From: Lentinus brumalis
Taxonomy: Eukaryota; Basidiomycota; Agaricomycetes; Polyporales; Polyporaceae
NCBI GenBank assembly: GCA_001792895.1
Contig: MARA01000020.1
Location: 620,001-684,000 of the forward strand
Direction: 5' to 3'
Length of the DNA: 64,000 nucleotides
Made by a program: the position numbers and the translations under genes. Below the pieces are notes generated by a model. The model saw nothing but the letters and a program-made list of their open reading frames with translations, did not search any database and had not been told where the DNA came from. Numbering within the stretch: position 1 is the stretch's first letter; the number at the start of each line of letters is the position of its first letter. This document shows, one piece after another, positions 46,113 through 57,183 of the stretch.

Positions 46113-48432
46113 ATGAAGTGGTCTGCTCTCGCGCTCCTCTCCGTCGCCTCTCCTGCCCTGGCCGCGGTCCATGAGATATGGTGGAATATCACCTATGTCG
46201 AGGACGCTAACCCGGACGGTCTCCAGCCCCGTCGCGTCATTGGAGTCAACGGCACCTGGCCGTAAGTCTTTCAATTCTGGCATCTCTTTCATACATATTC
46301 ACCGTGCAAATTTCCCTTTAGGCCGCCGCCGATCGACGTTACGACGAATGACACGCTTATTGTGCATGCGACGAACTCCATCGACGAGCCCTCATCCCTG
46401 CACCACCATGGCATGTTCTTCAATTCCACGTCGTGGATGGACGGTGCCGTTGGTGTCTCACAATGGTACGGCTCATGCACTATGGTCTGGTGTCCTTCCG
46501 TTAACTTTTGGGCAGTGGTATTCCTAAGGGCTCGACCTTCGACTACGTCGTCCCCATCAATTCCTCTGGGCAGTGGGGAACGTACTGGGTTCACGCCCAC
46601 GCTTCGGTAAGCACTACTGTGCAGTTCCATCAGGTCGCCGACAGTCTGACGCCGTTTGGTAGGGTCAATATGTTGACGGTCTTCGCGCTCCGGTCGTGAT
46701 CCACCCGGAGAAGGAGGCCCACTCGTATGACGAGGAATTCACCGTGGTCCTTGGTGACTGGTACCACGACCAGCATGCCGACCTGCTCAAGGAGTTCATC
46801 AGCATCGCCAATCCTGGAGGCGCTGAGCCTGTACCAGGTTCGTCCTCTGGACTCCCTTTATGAACCCCAGCTGACCTGCGTACAGATTCCGCCCTCGTCT
46901 ACTTCGCGCAGGGCGGGTCATACCTTGGCCCTGTCTCCGGGACCAACCCTGACCCCGTTACTAGCAAGGTTGGCTTCAACGAGAACGCGACGCTGCCCTT
47001 CCAGCCTGGCAAGACGTACCGCTTGCGTATCGTCAACACGAGCGCCTTCGCGGCGTTTTTCTTCTGGATTGATGGCCACGACATGCGCATCATTGAGGTC
47101 GACGGAGTACGTCCTCGGATTACTACATATTCAATATGGTGCTGACTGTCTTTCGTAGACGGATGTCGCCGAGTCGCCCATCGACCTGATCTCCATCACT
47201 GTCGCACAACGGTACTCTGTCCTCGTCACCGCACGTAACGACACCTCTGCGAACTGGGCCATCCACGCGAACATGGACACCGACATGTTCGACACTGTAC
47301 CCGACGCGCTCAACCCCAGTATGTATCGCCTGTCCCTGCGTCCACATTCACACATGGTTGACATGTAATGCCTCAGACGTCACCTCCTCCATCACCTACG
47401 ACTCCTCCGCGTCGCTCACCGACCTCGGTACCGTCGACGCGTACCACGACGTCGACGACCTCTCGTTGGTGCCGCTGGAGGTCATCCCTCTGGAACCCGC
47501 CGACCGCACCATCGAGCTCGAGGTGCTCTTTGACACGATGGACGACGGCACGAACCACGCCATGTTCAACATGATCACGTACAACTCCCCGCGCGTGCCC
47601 TCGATCATGTCCGAGATGTCGCTCGGTGACAACGCGACAGTTGCTGGCGCATACGGCCAGAACGCCTTCGTCATCGACCACCTCACGACGTTCGACATCG
47701 TTCTGAAAAACGGTGACGCGGGCAAGCACCCCTTGTATGTCTCTGCTCCTCTAGTCAATAGTTACCTCGCCGCTAACGCAGCTTGTCAGCCACTTGCACG
47801 GTCACAAGATGCAGCTCGTCGGCCGCTCGCAAGACTACACATCCGACGACCCGACGCTGAACCCGCCTTTGAACGAGAGCCAGGCGAACCCCATGCGCCG
47901 GGACACCGTTCAGGTCCCGTCCATGAACTCGGTCACCCTCCGGGTCGTCGCCGACAACCCCGGAGTCTGGTTCTTCCACTGTATGCCTTCCTCTTCCCCG
48001 CTCCTCCTGAGCACACGCTAACTCTCGCTCTGCACAGGCCACATCGAATGGCACCTCGAAGTCGGCCTCGCCGTCACATTCGTCGAGGCGCCGCTCATCG
48101 CGCAGCAGCGCAACAACATCCCCGAGTTCATGTACGACCAGTGCAAGGCACTCGGGCAGCCCACCTCCGGCAACGCTGCGGGGCACGCGTCCGCCACCGA
48201 CCTCTCCGGCCTCGCGAGCGGGCCGTTCCCGCAGAACAACGGCTGGCACGGGAAGGGCATCGGGGCGATGTTCGGGTGTGTGCTCACGGCGGTGATCGGG
48301 ATGTCGACGGTGACGTGGTATGCGCTCGGGGGCCACATCACGGAGGAGGAGATGGAGCACGAGGCGAGGGAGCACCAGGAGGCGAAGGAGCGACGGGGCA
48401 AGTTCTTTGGGCTCTTCAAGGCGAGGGCTTGA
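46113..48432 (+). CDS. FET3: Multicopper ferroxidase
   Basis: Membrane-anchored, extracellular multicopper oxidase that oxidises ferrous iron for uptake by Ftr1. Signal peptide [21 protein letters not shown] at the ATG of 46113. All copper clusters are present: [28 protein letters not shown] (formed across an intron) and [27 protein letters not shown] carries the Glu of the GAEP motif used for iron in yeast Fet3, supporting a ferroxidase over a laccase. Many N-glycosylation sequons (NGT, NST, NDT, NSS) fit an exterior domain. The C-terminal helix [20 protein letters not shown] and a charged cytosolic tail ending [10 protein letters not shown] follow (stop 48430-48432). About ten exons, roughly 620 residues, with no frame break. 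Confidence 0.95.
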
Positions 48433-48635
48433 GCTGCTGTGTGGGCAACGTTTCACTTTGATTGTAGTATCATTATGGTAAAAGACCCGTGTCGCATAAG
48501 CACGGGTCATGTAACATTTACGAGTCCTGACGAATGCACGCACACTTTACACTCATCATAATCGACTCGAAAATCAAAGCGTGCTCATACGTAGACATCG
48601 TGTGTCCCTTATTGGCCGGGTTATTGTCCTTTTCC

Positions 48636-49632
48636 CTAGCAGGTGGTGGGTTCGATGTCAATGTCCAAGTTTCCTTGCTTCATGCCACACGTCACATGAG
48701 CACAATCCTGCCGCACAAGAGAATACATCACTCACGAAAGTCGAAAGACGGCTCCTAGCCGTGGTCGCGATGTCCAGCGCGTTGACGCCCACAGCCTCGC
48801 ACGCCTCCTGCGGGCGTATAGTCTGCAGCGTACGGGTACCGGTCAGCCCAAGCACCCAGGATCACGACCCGCGCGTACGTACCCCGCCAAACTGGGGGAT
48901 CTTGCAGAAGTTCGCCGGGTGGGTGGCGGGACAGCTGCAGCGGGGACGACATACTGTAAGCGTACATCTCTTGAACACGAGAAGGGGAGACTGAAAATGC
49001 GCACGCGTCGACGATTTTGACCTTGATGGTGTTCGCCGTGCATGCGCCCGTGACTTCGCCATCGAGGGAGCCGGTGCACCTCACGTTGAAGCACTGTCGA
49101 TCGGTCGCCCGGACTGGTCAGTACTATGTATGCGTCTGCTCGGGGTAAGACGGAACTCACAGTCCCGCAGAGCTCCTCGTCCGGACACGCCGCTGCGAGC
49201 ACGAGCGTAAGTACGGTCAGTCGGGGTTACGGTAGCAAGAGTCATCTGTTCTCACGTCCGACGCAGTTCACACAGGAGCCATGCCCGTTGCACTTGCTTG
49301 CGTCCATCGTGCCCTCGCAGCGCGCGCCCTTCCAGAGCGGGGAGAGGTCGCTCATCGCCGCTGCGAAGATGTTGCTTCCTTGACTGTTCGTTGGGCCGAA
49401 GCCTGACATATGGCGAGGCATGATGAGTGGAAGAGGGAAGGGGGCGGAGGGCCTTTGGACTGACCTGCGCAAGCGACGTTGGACTGGGTGCCGAACTGCA
49501 TCGCGCACATTGAGCATCAAGACGGGTCAGGAAAGAGCTGCGACGTACGTCGTTGAACGTAGTCACTCCCGCGACGGCGAACACTGAGCTCACATGCGCC
49601 AGAGCCAGGGCAATAGCAAGAAGACGCGCCAT
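48636..49632 (-). CDS. Loosenin-like expansin (secreted DPBB protein)
   Basis: Small secreted double-psi beta-barrel protein of the fungal expansin-like/loosenin type, which loosens cellulose or chitin without hydrolysis. Signal peptide MARLLAIALALAHVSSVFAV at 49632, then AGVTTFNDFGTQSNVACAG, NIFAAAMSDLSPLWKGARCE, TMDASKCNGHGSCVNC, PDEELCGTCFNVRCTGSLDG, TIKVKIVDACPATHPANFCK, TIRPQEACEAVGVNALDIAT and the C-terminus GNLDIDIEPTTC. Eight short exons are needed; every junction has GT-AG and restores family sequence, for example KIVDAC-PATHP. About 187 residues. The Asp in KIVDAC and the ALDI motif correspond to conserved loosenin positions. It has no carbohydrate-binding module. It lies beside FET3 with no evident functional link. 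Confidence 0.85.
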
Positions 49633-49697
49633 AGGAGTCGAGTGGTTGTGACTAGCTGGGGAGAGTAGAGTGAGGGAATGGTCTGGAATGCCGAGCA

Positions 49698-49710
49698 GCA
49701 TATATGCACT
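49698..49710 (-). promoter_or_regulatory. Putative TATA box of the loosenin-like gene
   Basis: GCATATATGC, centred about 70 bases upstream of the ATG at 49632 on the minus strand. Sequence and spacing only. Confidence 0.45.
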
Positions 49711-50246
49711 CACCGAGCGTAGAGCCTACGCGACGCTCGAGTACTGAGTCCGGCGCGAAGGCTGGGGTCTGCTCACTGACGGAGCCTGTCGAGTAAAATG
49801 GGACCAAGAATGCCGTGAGAAGACTTATCCCGGAGTACCACCCTGCTCGACATATGACTTGAATGACAACGTCACGAGAGCGGATCGCTGCGTCGTTTAT
49901 GTTGAAGCGGTCTCATGCGAGAAGGGTTGAATGGCCTCAGAGGTACACAGGGCAGCTATAGGATTCGCACCGACGAGATGTACGTCGTGAAGCAGACACA
50001 TGGTCCGAACGATGTATGTAGAGTCTTCCTGTGAGTCGTGATTGGCAATGACGATATTGAAGAGCTGGCGCGGTATGACTTGCAGATGCACGATAGCGGA
50101 ATAGCGATTGCGATGCTGTAACGTAGGTCTCTAATGCGACTAGGTGTACAATGCTACGCAGAAGTGTTGGCGGAACTCAGGATGAAAAAAACATAAGACA
50201 GGGAGACTCACCAGTGGTATATGTATAGATCCATCATCTCTTCCTC
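49711..50246. other. Intergenic, nothing recognised
   Basis: About 540 bases upstream of the loosenin-like promoter and downstream of the JTB-like gene. No supported ORF, repeat or RNA gene. Confidence 0.35.
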
Positions 50247-50842
50247 TCATGCACTAGACCAGCCCGCCGGGACACTCCTGACCAATCCAATCCGAGCAGC
50301 CAGTTGTCGCGCCTGTATTGCCTGCAGCCGTTTCGACCGCGCGAGCAGCACGGCGATAGCGAGAATGGCTATGAAGAGGTTGCAGACAAAGAATTCGTAA
50401 AAGTCGGCGCGCTCCTTCTCGACTATGCGTCCGCATGATTCCCAGGCAGGTATCTCGCCCTTCGGTGGTTCTGTGGGAGGGTGATCGTGTGGAAGGGTTG
50501 GCGAGCTTGCGGAGGATGCGGGAACACAGTGCATGAGACGTCGGTTGCCAAACGGCTGGCAGAAGGGTTCGTGCAGCTGTGACAGATGTTGGCGGAGGGC
50601 AGGGATGAAGGAGGCAGAACACGTACAGCATCATCTGGACATGGTTCGCATGTCCCAAACGGTACGCAAACTAAGTCCGTTCCATTACTTGCATTAGTAG
50701 GATTGTTGGTGAATTGGCCCAGCGCGAGGTGCGCGAACAGTAAAGCCCAGAAGAACCTGTGTGTTCATTCCGCGCGGATGAGACGCAAACAATCTGAGAT
50801 ATGTCAGCGAAATACATACCATAAGTATGTTGCAAGCTTCAT
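50247..50842 (-). CDS. Small type I membrane protein, JTB-like
   Basis: Three exons. The ATG at 50842 starts with signal peptide MKLATYLWFFWALLFAHLAL (first intron after TYLW), then an N-glycosylated NNPTNASNGT stretch, LVCVPFGTCEPCPDDA, an intron, LHEPFCQPFGNRRLMHCVP, a Ser/Pro linker, IPAWESCGRIVEKERADFYE, one membrane helix VCNLFIAILAIAVLLA, and a basic cytosolic tail RSKRLQAIQARQLAARIG. The spacing CxPC ... C ... C ... ESC(G/R)...E...F, then one helix and a basic tail, is the plan of animal JTB (jumping translocation breakpoint) proteins. I infer a JTB-like relationship; function is unknown. About 155 residues. A possible TATA (ATTATATT) lies near 50940. Confidence 0.6.
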
Positions 50843-51900
50843 GCTACATGACACGATGAGTAGAGTGAAGCAGCGCGAAATGGTCGGAAGCGCGCACACA
50901 GCACTATTGTCCAGAAAAGGAATCGTAAGCGCCCGAATATATAATGCGCCACGTCCTCAGTTTTTCTCTCCTCCTCCATCGGCCTGCGGGTCCTCGACTT
51001 GCAGGCTAGCCACACCGCAAAGGCCGCGATGCTCACTCCGTACAGGATGTCTCGCACATCCATTCTCGTGAGCGGGCTAAGGTCTGAGCATTCCAGTTCT
51101 ACTTGCTTGACTCCAGATGGGTCGTGCCAGTGATGGCTCTCTCGACGCACCAGACATACGCCCCGGTGTGTCCTCCCGCAGATCCTCCCGACGACGACAG
51201 GCCGCTTTGAAAGAGGTTATGGACAGAGGGAGTTTGGGATGCACCCGCTGGCTTGGAAGCGTCGATGGGACTGGGCAACTGCTCTGTTTTCTCACTGCTG
51301 CTCGTCGCTTATCGCGTCCCCGGGATAAGGACCCTTGTGGTTCCTTACACGCTAGATGGGCTGCTTGAACGAGCGGTCCGCCGACATGCAGTTCGCCACG
51401 TTTGTGGATTGGAGGGGACGGACGAGGACGACGAGCAAAGAGGCAGGCAGGCGTCCTTGAGCGCAATTCGCGGCTCGCTTCGTTGGCTTCGTGCCCGGCG
51501 AAACTCGATTCAGACTACTCTTGCGCTGTGGCTCACACAGTTATTTTTCGCTTCTCTGTGCTCTTCGCGAGCACCGTGGGTCGTGCGTATGTTGTATGTG
51601 TCTTCCCAGATTCAAATAGATTCTTGATGCTGTCCCCGGTCTGAGAGCTGTTCAGTTTGTACGTTCATAGGACGCACTGTACTACTTACGTTTAGTCTTC
51701 TTGCCAACTCATCAGGGTCACCCGGTCAGACGATGCGCTGGACTAGACTAGAATGCCCCCTCCCAAACGGCGAAGAATCGCCCAGTCAACGTTCAAGAGA
51801 AAGAAAACAGATAATATTACGCGCAAACAAGCACCCTGGGAGTACACATATACAGGCAGCGCAGTCCACCGCGAAAGGCCACAACGAAGCACAAGAATGA
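50843..51900. other. Intergenic, possible extra short membrane ORF
   Basis: The promoter side of the JTB-like gene and 3' flank of HIR1. On the minus strand, the ATG at 51063 opens MDVRDILYGVSIAAFAVWLA, a hydrophobic stretch that continues for about 70 residues. The upstream frame LECSDLSPLTR continues into it. It could be a small membrane protein gene, but no family was recognised and no convincing exon structure found. Otherwise empty. Confidence 0.25.
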
Positions 51901-54900
51901 TCAGTCGCCGTTCTGCGACTTCTTCAGAGTATCCTGCCAATCTTGACCGAGCTTTGCCAAGGTCTTGCTCCGCACTAGGGCATGCTCATGTCAGCACTAG
52001 CAAAAGATGGAAAGTCCAGAATTGCGCACCGAAGATATTCAGAACCTCCTTCAGCAAGTCCCGCTTCGCCATCCCCAGCACGGTCGGCGACCACGCATCG
52101 TCTCTCCCCGGCCGCCTACCACGCCGCGCACTCATCAGCCTCTCGTCCTCGCGCACGCCAACACATTCACGACGATCCACGCACCAATACACCGGCCCAA
52201 ACAGCTCCTTCACGAGCTCCTCGGCCTTCCCCGGAAGCCCTCGTCCGCAATGCGCTTCGAATACAGCAGCAGCGCCTGCTTGTACTCCTGCGGGCTCTCC
52301 AGCGCACGCGTCGCATGCAGCTTGCTCTCCAGGTGCCCCAGCGTCAGCGCCGCGCTCCACCACGTCGGCCGCACCTTCTCCGCGCGCCCGTCGTCGACTG
52401 CCATCCGCTCGCTGATCGCGCTCTCGAGGACGGCCAGCGGCTGCGCCCCGCGGGTCAGCTGGCTGTTGGACCGCTGCCGGCCTTGCCATGCGTCGGACCC
52501 CTCGGCCCACCACGGCTCGCTGAGCTTCGTCCAGACGCAGAGAGAGGAGTCGTAGGAATGTGCGACTCCATCGGAGAGCTGGATGACGGGGGCGCCGTTG
52601 GGTCGGACGGAGGCGGAGATGATCGTGAGGTTGGGGGAGGAGCCGAGAATCGCCGCAACAGATGTCGGCGGGAACTTCGCGGCTTGCTTCTTCACGTCCC
52701 TGTGCACACATGTTAGCCAAAGTCGTAGTTGGCGGGCCCGGTAGCACGCACCAGACATATAGCATGCCCGAGACAGTCAAGAGCATGAGCATATTCCGAG
52801 AGCTGGTCAAGGCACAGCACTGCGATCCTATGCTCAGCGGGGGCATTATTCTAAGTTGAAAATCAGCCTCCGCTCGAAAGGCCAAAGATCGGCAGCGGCG
52901 TACCTCCGACCTGTGTGCGAGTACACGGTGAGCGTCCCGTCCTGCATCGCGACCGCACAGAACATCGGCGTCGCAGTGACCGCGAGGATGGGTGACGGCA
53001 GGTAGTCCAACCACTGTGTCTGCTTTCCGCTCACATACAGCACCTCGTTCGGCTCTGCAGGAACCGCAAGATAGCAAGTCAGCATGTCTCCTTCTCTGAC
53101 ATTAGCGTAGAATACGTACCATCACCTTCAGCATTCCTCCCCTCAAACAGATCCTCACTGCCCTCTATCGTCGCCTTGAGATACGTCACCAACTGCGGCG
53201 GCTCCAATCTGCCCATCAATGCCGAACCCTCAGCCCACATCACAGTCCCTCCACCGACAGGCGGCGCAGGGGCAGCACGCCCAGGAAGCGGCCGCACCGA
53301 GATGTTCTCCCGTACTCTATCCCCGCCCAGAGTCCGTGGTTTGCTCCCCAAGCGCTCGTCAAAGTCGTCTCCCGCCTTCCGCTTGCCCTTCCCTGTTGTC
53401 TCCAGGGAGCTGATCCGCACCTCGCCGTCGAGGTCCATGGGGAAGTCCGAGCTCTCACCCGTGTTCAGCCCCAGCCCGAACGAGCTCGAGCTCGTGCCGA
53501 ACGGCTGGGAAACGGAGAGCGGCAGTGCGGACGTAGAGGGGACGGAGATGGGGATGTTGGATGAAATTGAGACGGGGGCGCGAGCAGCCGAGGCGTTGCT
53601 GGAGCTCACAAACATAGAGGAAGCGTTGATACCGTTGGATGAGGAGGACGGGATATTGCTCGCAAATGTCGGTTGTATGCGCTTTTTTGGCTTACGCTTC
53701 GCCACAAGCGTATGGACTTGTTCTCCACCAGGCGCGGCGTTTGCGGCGCTCCCGAAATCCTGCGACTGTGCGCGAGGAGAGGGTGGTGGCGTAATGCGGT
53801 TGGTTTGCTGCGGCTTCGCGGGCTCGAGGGCGGTCAGGTGGGAGTAGCCGTCCGGTAGAGGAGGAGGGGTGAACCCAAAGCGCTTGAGGTATTGCTCTTG
53901 AGCGGACTGGGGAGCGATGCCCTCCATCTCAGTTGCGTCGAAGCTGAAGACCGCCATCGTTCCATCCGATGAGACTGCGTACAGCGTCAATCCATCTGCC
54001 GACCTGTAGAATTGTCAGACGCGATGCACAAAGAAATGGAGACAGACCAACCACCCACCAACTGAGGTCCATGATCTGTCTCTCGAAGACATCCTTCGCC
54101 ACCACGAGCGGCCTGGGGGCCTTGGTCTGCCAGACGGAGACAGCCCTATCGTCCGCTCCGAGGGCGACGACCGAACAAATATTGTGTGCTGCAACAGGTT
54201 GCGACGGATCGCGCAGGAAAATATGCGGGTTGTACGCCTATGTCCACGGCCTCAGTATAAACCATGTTTATTTGGGCACTGGTACGTACAGCGACTTCTA
54301 CGGTATTCTCGTGTCCCACCAAGCTGATCTCCGACGTCCAGGAGCTCCGCGCGATGACTGCCGCAATGAAGACGTAGCCTTCGTTGTTCGTCGCGTTTGA
54401 CGCCGTTATATGCGCACCATCCGGGGACCAACTGCGAGAGATGAGGAGTGTGAACAAGGCGACCTGCAGTGAATAGCTTTAGACGTACCTCAGTCGCCTG
54501 AAGAACGTCCCTGGAGAGTGGTCGAAAGGCTTCCTGACCTCCGCCTCGAGTCCCCAGTCAGTCGTGCGCCATATACGGACAGACCTGTCGTCGGAGCCAG
54601 TGGCGAGAAACTCCCCGACGGGATCCCAGCATACACCCTTCACGAATCCCTGGTGCTGCTCGATCTTGCGCAACCGCTCTACATGGCTGCTCGCATCTCT
54701 AAGTTCTGGGCGCGACTACAAACGACGCACCTAGCGTGTATCCACACCATATGAGCACGGCCGAGTCCAGCCCTACGGAGGCTAGGTATCGGTCTCCTGG
54801 GGACCAGGCGACATCCGTAACATCTGGCACCAGACTGCGTGAGTTCATAAGGACTGGCATGTATTGATAGACCGAACGTACCGCTCTCATGGCCTACCAG

Positions 54901-55425
54901 TCGCTTCAGCGGCTTCCATCCCTCGACGTTCACCTCGTCCGAGCCCCAAACCTTCCCTTTGGCTGTCCTACATACCCCGCGCACGCACGCCCGTCAGTCC
55001 GCCGTCTTCTGCTCACTTCTGACACATTGTACGAAACAAATACTCACGGATCCAAGTCCCAAATCATCACAATCTGGTCGTCGCTCCCGCTCGCGAGCCA
55101 CCTCCCCGACTGCGCCCATCTGACGACAAGCACGGGCCCCGTATGCATCATGAGCGTGCAGAGCGACTTGGGCGGCCGTCCCGAGAGCTCGGAGGCATGG
55201 TTGAGGATTGGTTTCGTGCTCCAGATGCGCACTTTCGCGTCGAGCCCGCCGGTGGCGATCCGCGAGCCGTCGGGGTGGACATGACAGGAGAATATGGAGA
55301 CGCGTTTGTCGTCCCCGCGCATGGCTGAGTCTGCGCAAGGGCTGGTATTGGCATCCATTGAGATTATGAGAGAACATGAGAAGCGGACCTTTGTGCGTGA
55401 CCCATGCTGGTTTCGTGAACTTCAT
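51901..55425 (-). CDS. HIR1: HIR histone chaperone subunit, HIRA-type (one apparent frameshift)
   Basis: Subunit of the HIR/HIRA H3-H4 chaperone used in replication-independent nucleosome assembly and gene silencing. Exon 1 from the ATG at 55425 is MKFTKPAWVTHK; an intron joins to DSAMRGDDKRVSIFSCHVHP and DGSRIATGGLDAKVRIW. WD repeats follow: HTGPVLVVRWAQSGRWLASG, DVAWSPGDRYLASVGLDSAV, HQGFVKGVCWDPVGEFLATG, SWSPDGAHITAS and others. After the propeller, KRKPKKRIQPTFAS fits the HIRA B-domain. The HIRA C-terminal region includes NMLMLLTVSGMLYVW, DVKKQAAKFPPTSVAAIL, GRDDAWSPTVLGMAKRDLLK and GQDWQDTLKKSQNGD (stop 51901-51903). The frame breaks between DEGFRG and KAEELVKELFGPVYW at the C4 run 52229-52232, where one base appears missing. 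About 900 residues, many exons. Confidence 0.88.
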
Positions 55426-55940
55426 GGCTCTAGCGGAGGGATGCGTTTGGATGATTCGGAAACAGAGGCGCTACAAGTACAATTCCAAGGCTGGCGCACA
55501 GCAGAATAAGATAAACACAAGAAAGCCAGAGCAGGGAGGGAGGAAGTGGTACAGATTCAGAAGACTGAGCTGGAGCCTCGGTGGCCGGAGGCAAGGCGAA
55601 TGAGCTCAACTGTGCGCTCGCAAGCACGGAAGATCTCCGGCGGCTGTGCATGCGAGCGCCCCATCGTTCGCGAAGATGCAGCGGACGGAAACTCGAGGCT
55701 GTAAGTACTGATGTCCTCATGAACATTCCTGACTATAGAGGAGCCAAGACGGTGATGGGTGGCATGGGCCGAAGTCGACAGTACGATTATATAGCTCAAG
55801 GAGATATAGGCAGGCATACAGCGTAACAGCAGCAGCATACAGCGTAACAGCAATTTCCAAGGGTGCAGGTCCGAAGCGATACTAGTATCGTCCATTTCGA
55901 TTGCAATTAATGTCCGTTACGAATCTGAGCACCATTCCTC
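55426..55940. other. Intergenic, HIR1 upstream region
   Basis: 515 bases between the HIR1 start and the stop of gene H. A 21-base direct duplication is listed separately. No gene is supported. Confidence 0.35.
55814..55852. repeat. 21-base direct duplication upstream of HIR1
   Basis: GCATACAGCGTAACAGCA occurs twice with a 21-base period, separated by GCA. A small tandem duplication about 400 bases upstream of the HIR1 start codon. Confidence 0.7.
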
Positions 55941-57115
55941 CTACGCGGAGGCCTCAGGGCCGCTCAACGGCATGCTGAAGAAGATGCGCCTCAGCTGCTT
56001 GTGTCCAGCAGTAACGCGGCACACCGGGCACCGCTGCTTCGTGTTCAGCGCCTGGGTGATGCACCTTCAAGGTCAAGAGAATCAGCGTGTTGCCTTGCGA
56101 AAAAAGTATGCGCGAGCAGCAGAGACTCACGGTGCGCAGAAGACGTGTCCGCAGAGCGTCACGCACGGACGATCCACCTCTTCGAGGCACAGCGGGCACC
56201 CGACGAGAGCGGGGCCACCGCTGGACGTCGAACGGGTCACTGCGGGCGGGTGACCCGTGGCCTTGCAGCCGTCCGTGCAGTTACGGGGAGTAGAGGAACC
56301 GCTCGTGCTGCTGCTGCGCGAGGGGGCGGCAGAGGGAACCTTCATTGTGGCAGGGTGTGCGAGGACGGGCGGTAATAGTGGTGGTAGTGGTAGAAGTGAA
56401 GGAGTACAAGTCAGCAATGGTGTCCATAATGCCTCCTCGGACCGAATCAAAATACTGACCTCTGGAGTGTCAGCCTCAGCCACCGCGAAGGCGGGCGGGA
56501 CCGGAGCCCAGCCGTTGTAGTCCGTCTCGTCATCCTCCTCCGGAGCAGGCTCGTCGTCCGCATCCCAGTACTCATCCTCTTCGGGGGTCACGTCGTCCTG
56601 GTGGACAGGTAGCTCGTAGTAGTCATCGTTCTCCTCGGGGAAGTACACAGCCCCGACATCGTCCTCCCAGCCTTCGTAGGAGTCGTCGAAACCAATGTCG
56701 ATATACTCCGAATCGTCGTCCTCAGGGTCGCCGCCGTGCATTTCGGCGAACTCGATATGCTGGGAAGGAAGACATGTGTCAGTCATCCGATACGGGCTCG
56801 GCTGAGACAAAGAGACGTACAGCACGGAAACCTGCGGCGGTCCTGAACTCAATACGGCATGAAGAGCAGTAGTGATGACGGCGCGAGATGACGTAGTGCT
56901 GTGAACTCGGTTTAGACTGAGGTTGAGCATAGCAGGAAACAGAGACTCACGTTTCTCAGCGCATTACCGTTCGCGTAGCGAGTGTTGCACTTCTCGCACT
57001 TCGGGTGGTTCGTCGTGAACTGCACGTGGGCCGCTCGCGCCTCGACGCCGGGGAAATACTGGTCGCACAGCGAGCAGTAACAGACGACGTTGTAGTTGAT
57101 CTCGATGTTGGACAT
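55941..57115 (-). CDS. C2H2-RING zinc-finger protein H (acidic)
   Basis: Outlying member of the C2H2-RING family. The ATG at 57115 gives MSNIEINYNVVCYCSLCDQY; finger 1 is C-x2-C-x12-H-x6-H, one residue longer between histidines than in the other members. Then HPKCEKCNTRYANGNALRN, an intron, YCSSCRIEFRTAAGFRA, an intron, and a very acidic block of about 75 residues (DPEDDDSEYIDIGFDDSYEG onward). A Ser/Thr-rich linker precedes the RING: GCPLCLEEVDRPCVTLCGHV, FCA, an intron, CITQALNTKQRCPVC and a tail ending SGPEASA (stop 55941). The RING intron has the same position as in A to F. It lies 14 kb from the D-E-F tandem. Confidence 0.75.
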
Positions 57116-57145
57116 AATCAATGTATCAAGCAGATGGGTGGTTGC

Positions 57146-57183
57146 GGGTGTGTGGTGTGTGGTGTATGGTGTGTGGTGTGTGA
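57146..57183. repeat. GT-rich microsatellite, GGTGTGT units
   Basis: About five imperfect copies of GGTGTGT/GGTGTAT directly in the presumed 5' UTR or core promoter of gene H, starting some 30 bases upstream of its ATG. Confidence 0.8.

Noticed and set aside
46113..48432. Laccase
   Set aside because: The C-terminal membrane helix, the GAEP motif and divergent pairing with FTR1 identify a Fet3-type ferroxidase.
47773..48543. 256-codon minus-strand open frame with many Arg/His/Leu residues
   Set aside because: Antisense shadow of FET3 exons that carry the HLHGH and HCHIEWH motifs; composition follows codon bias, with no family resemblance.
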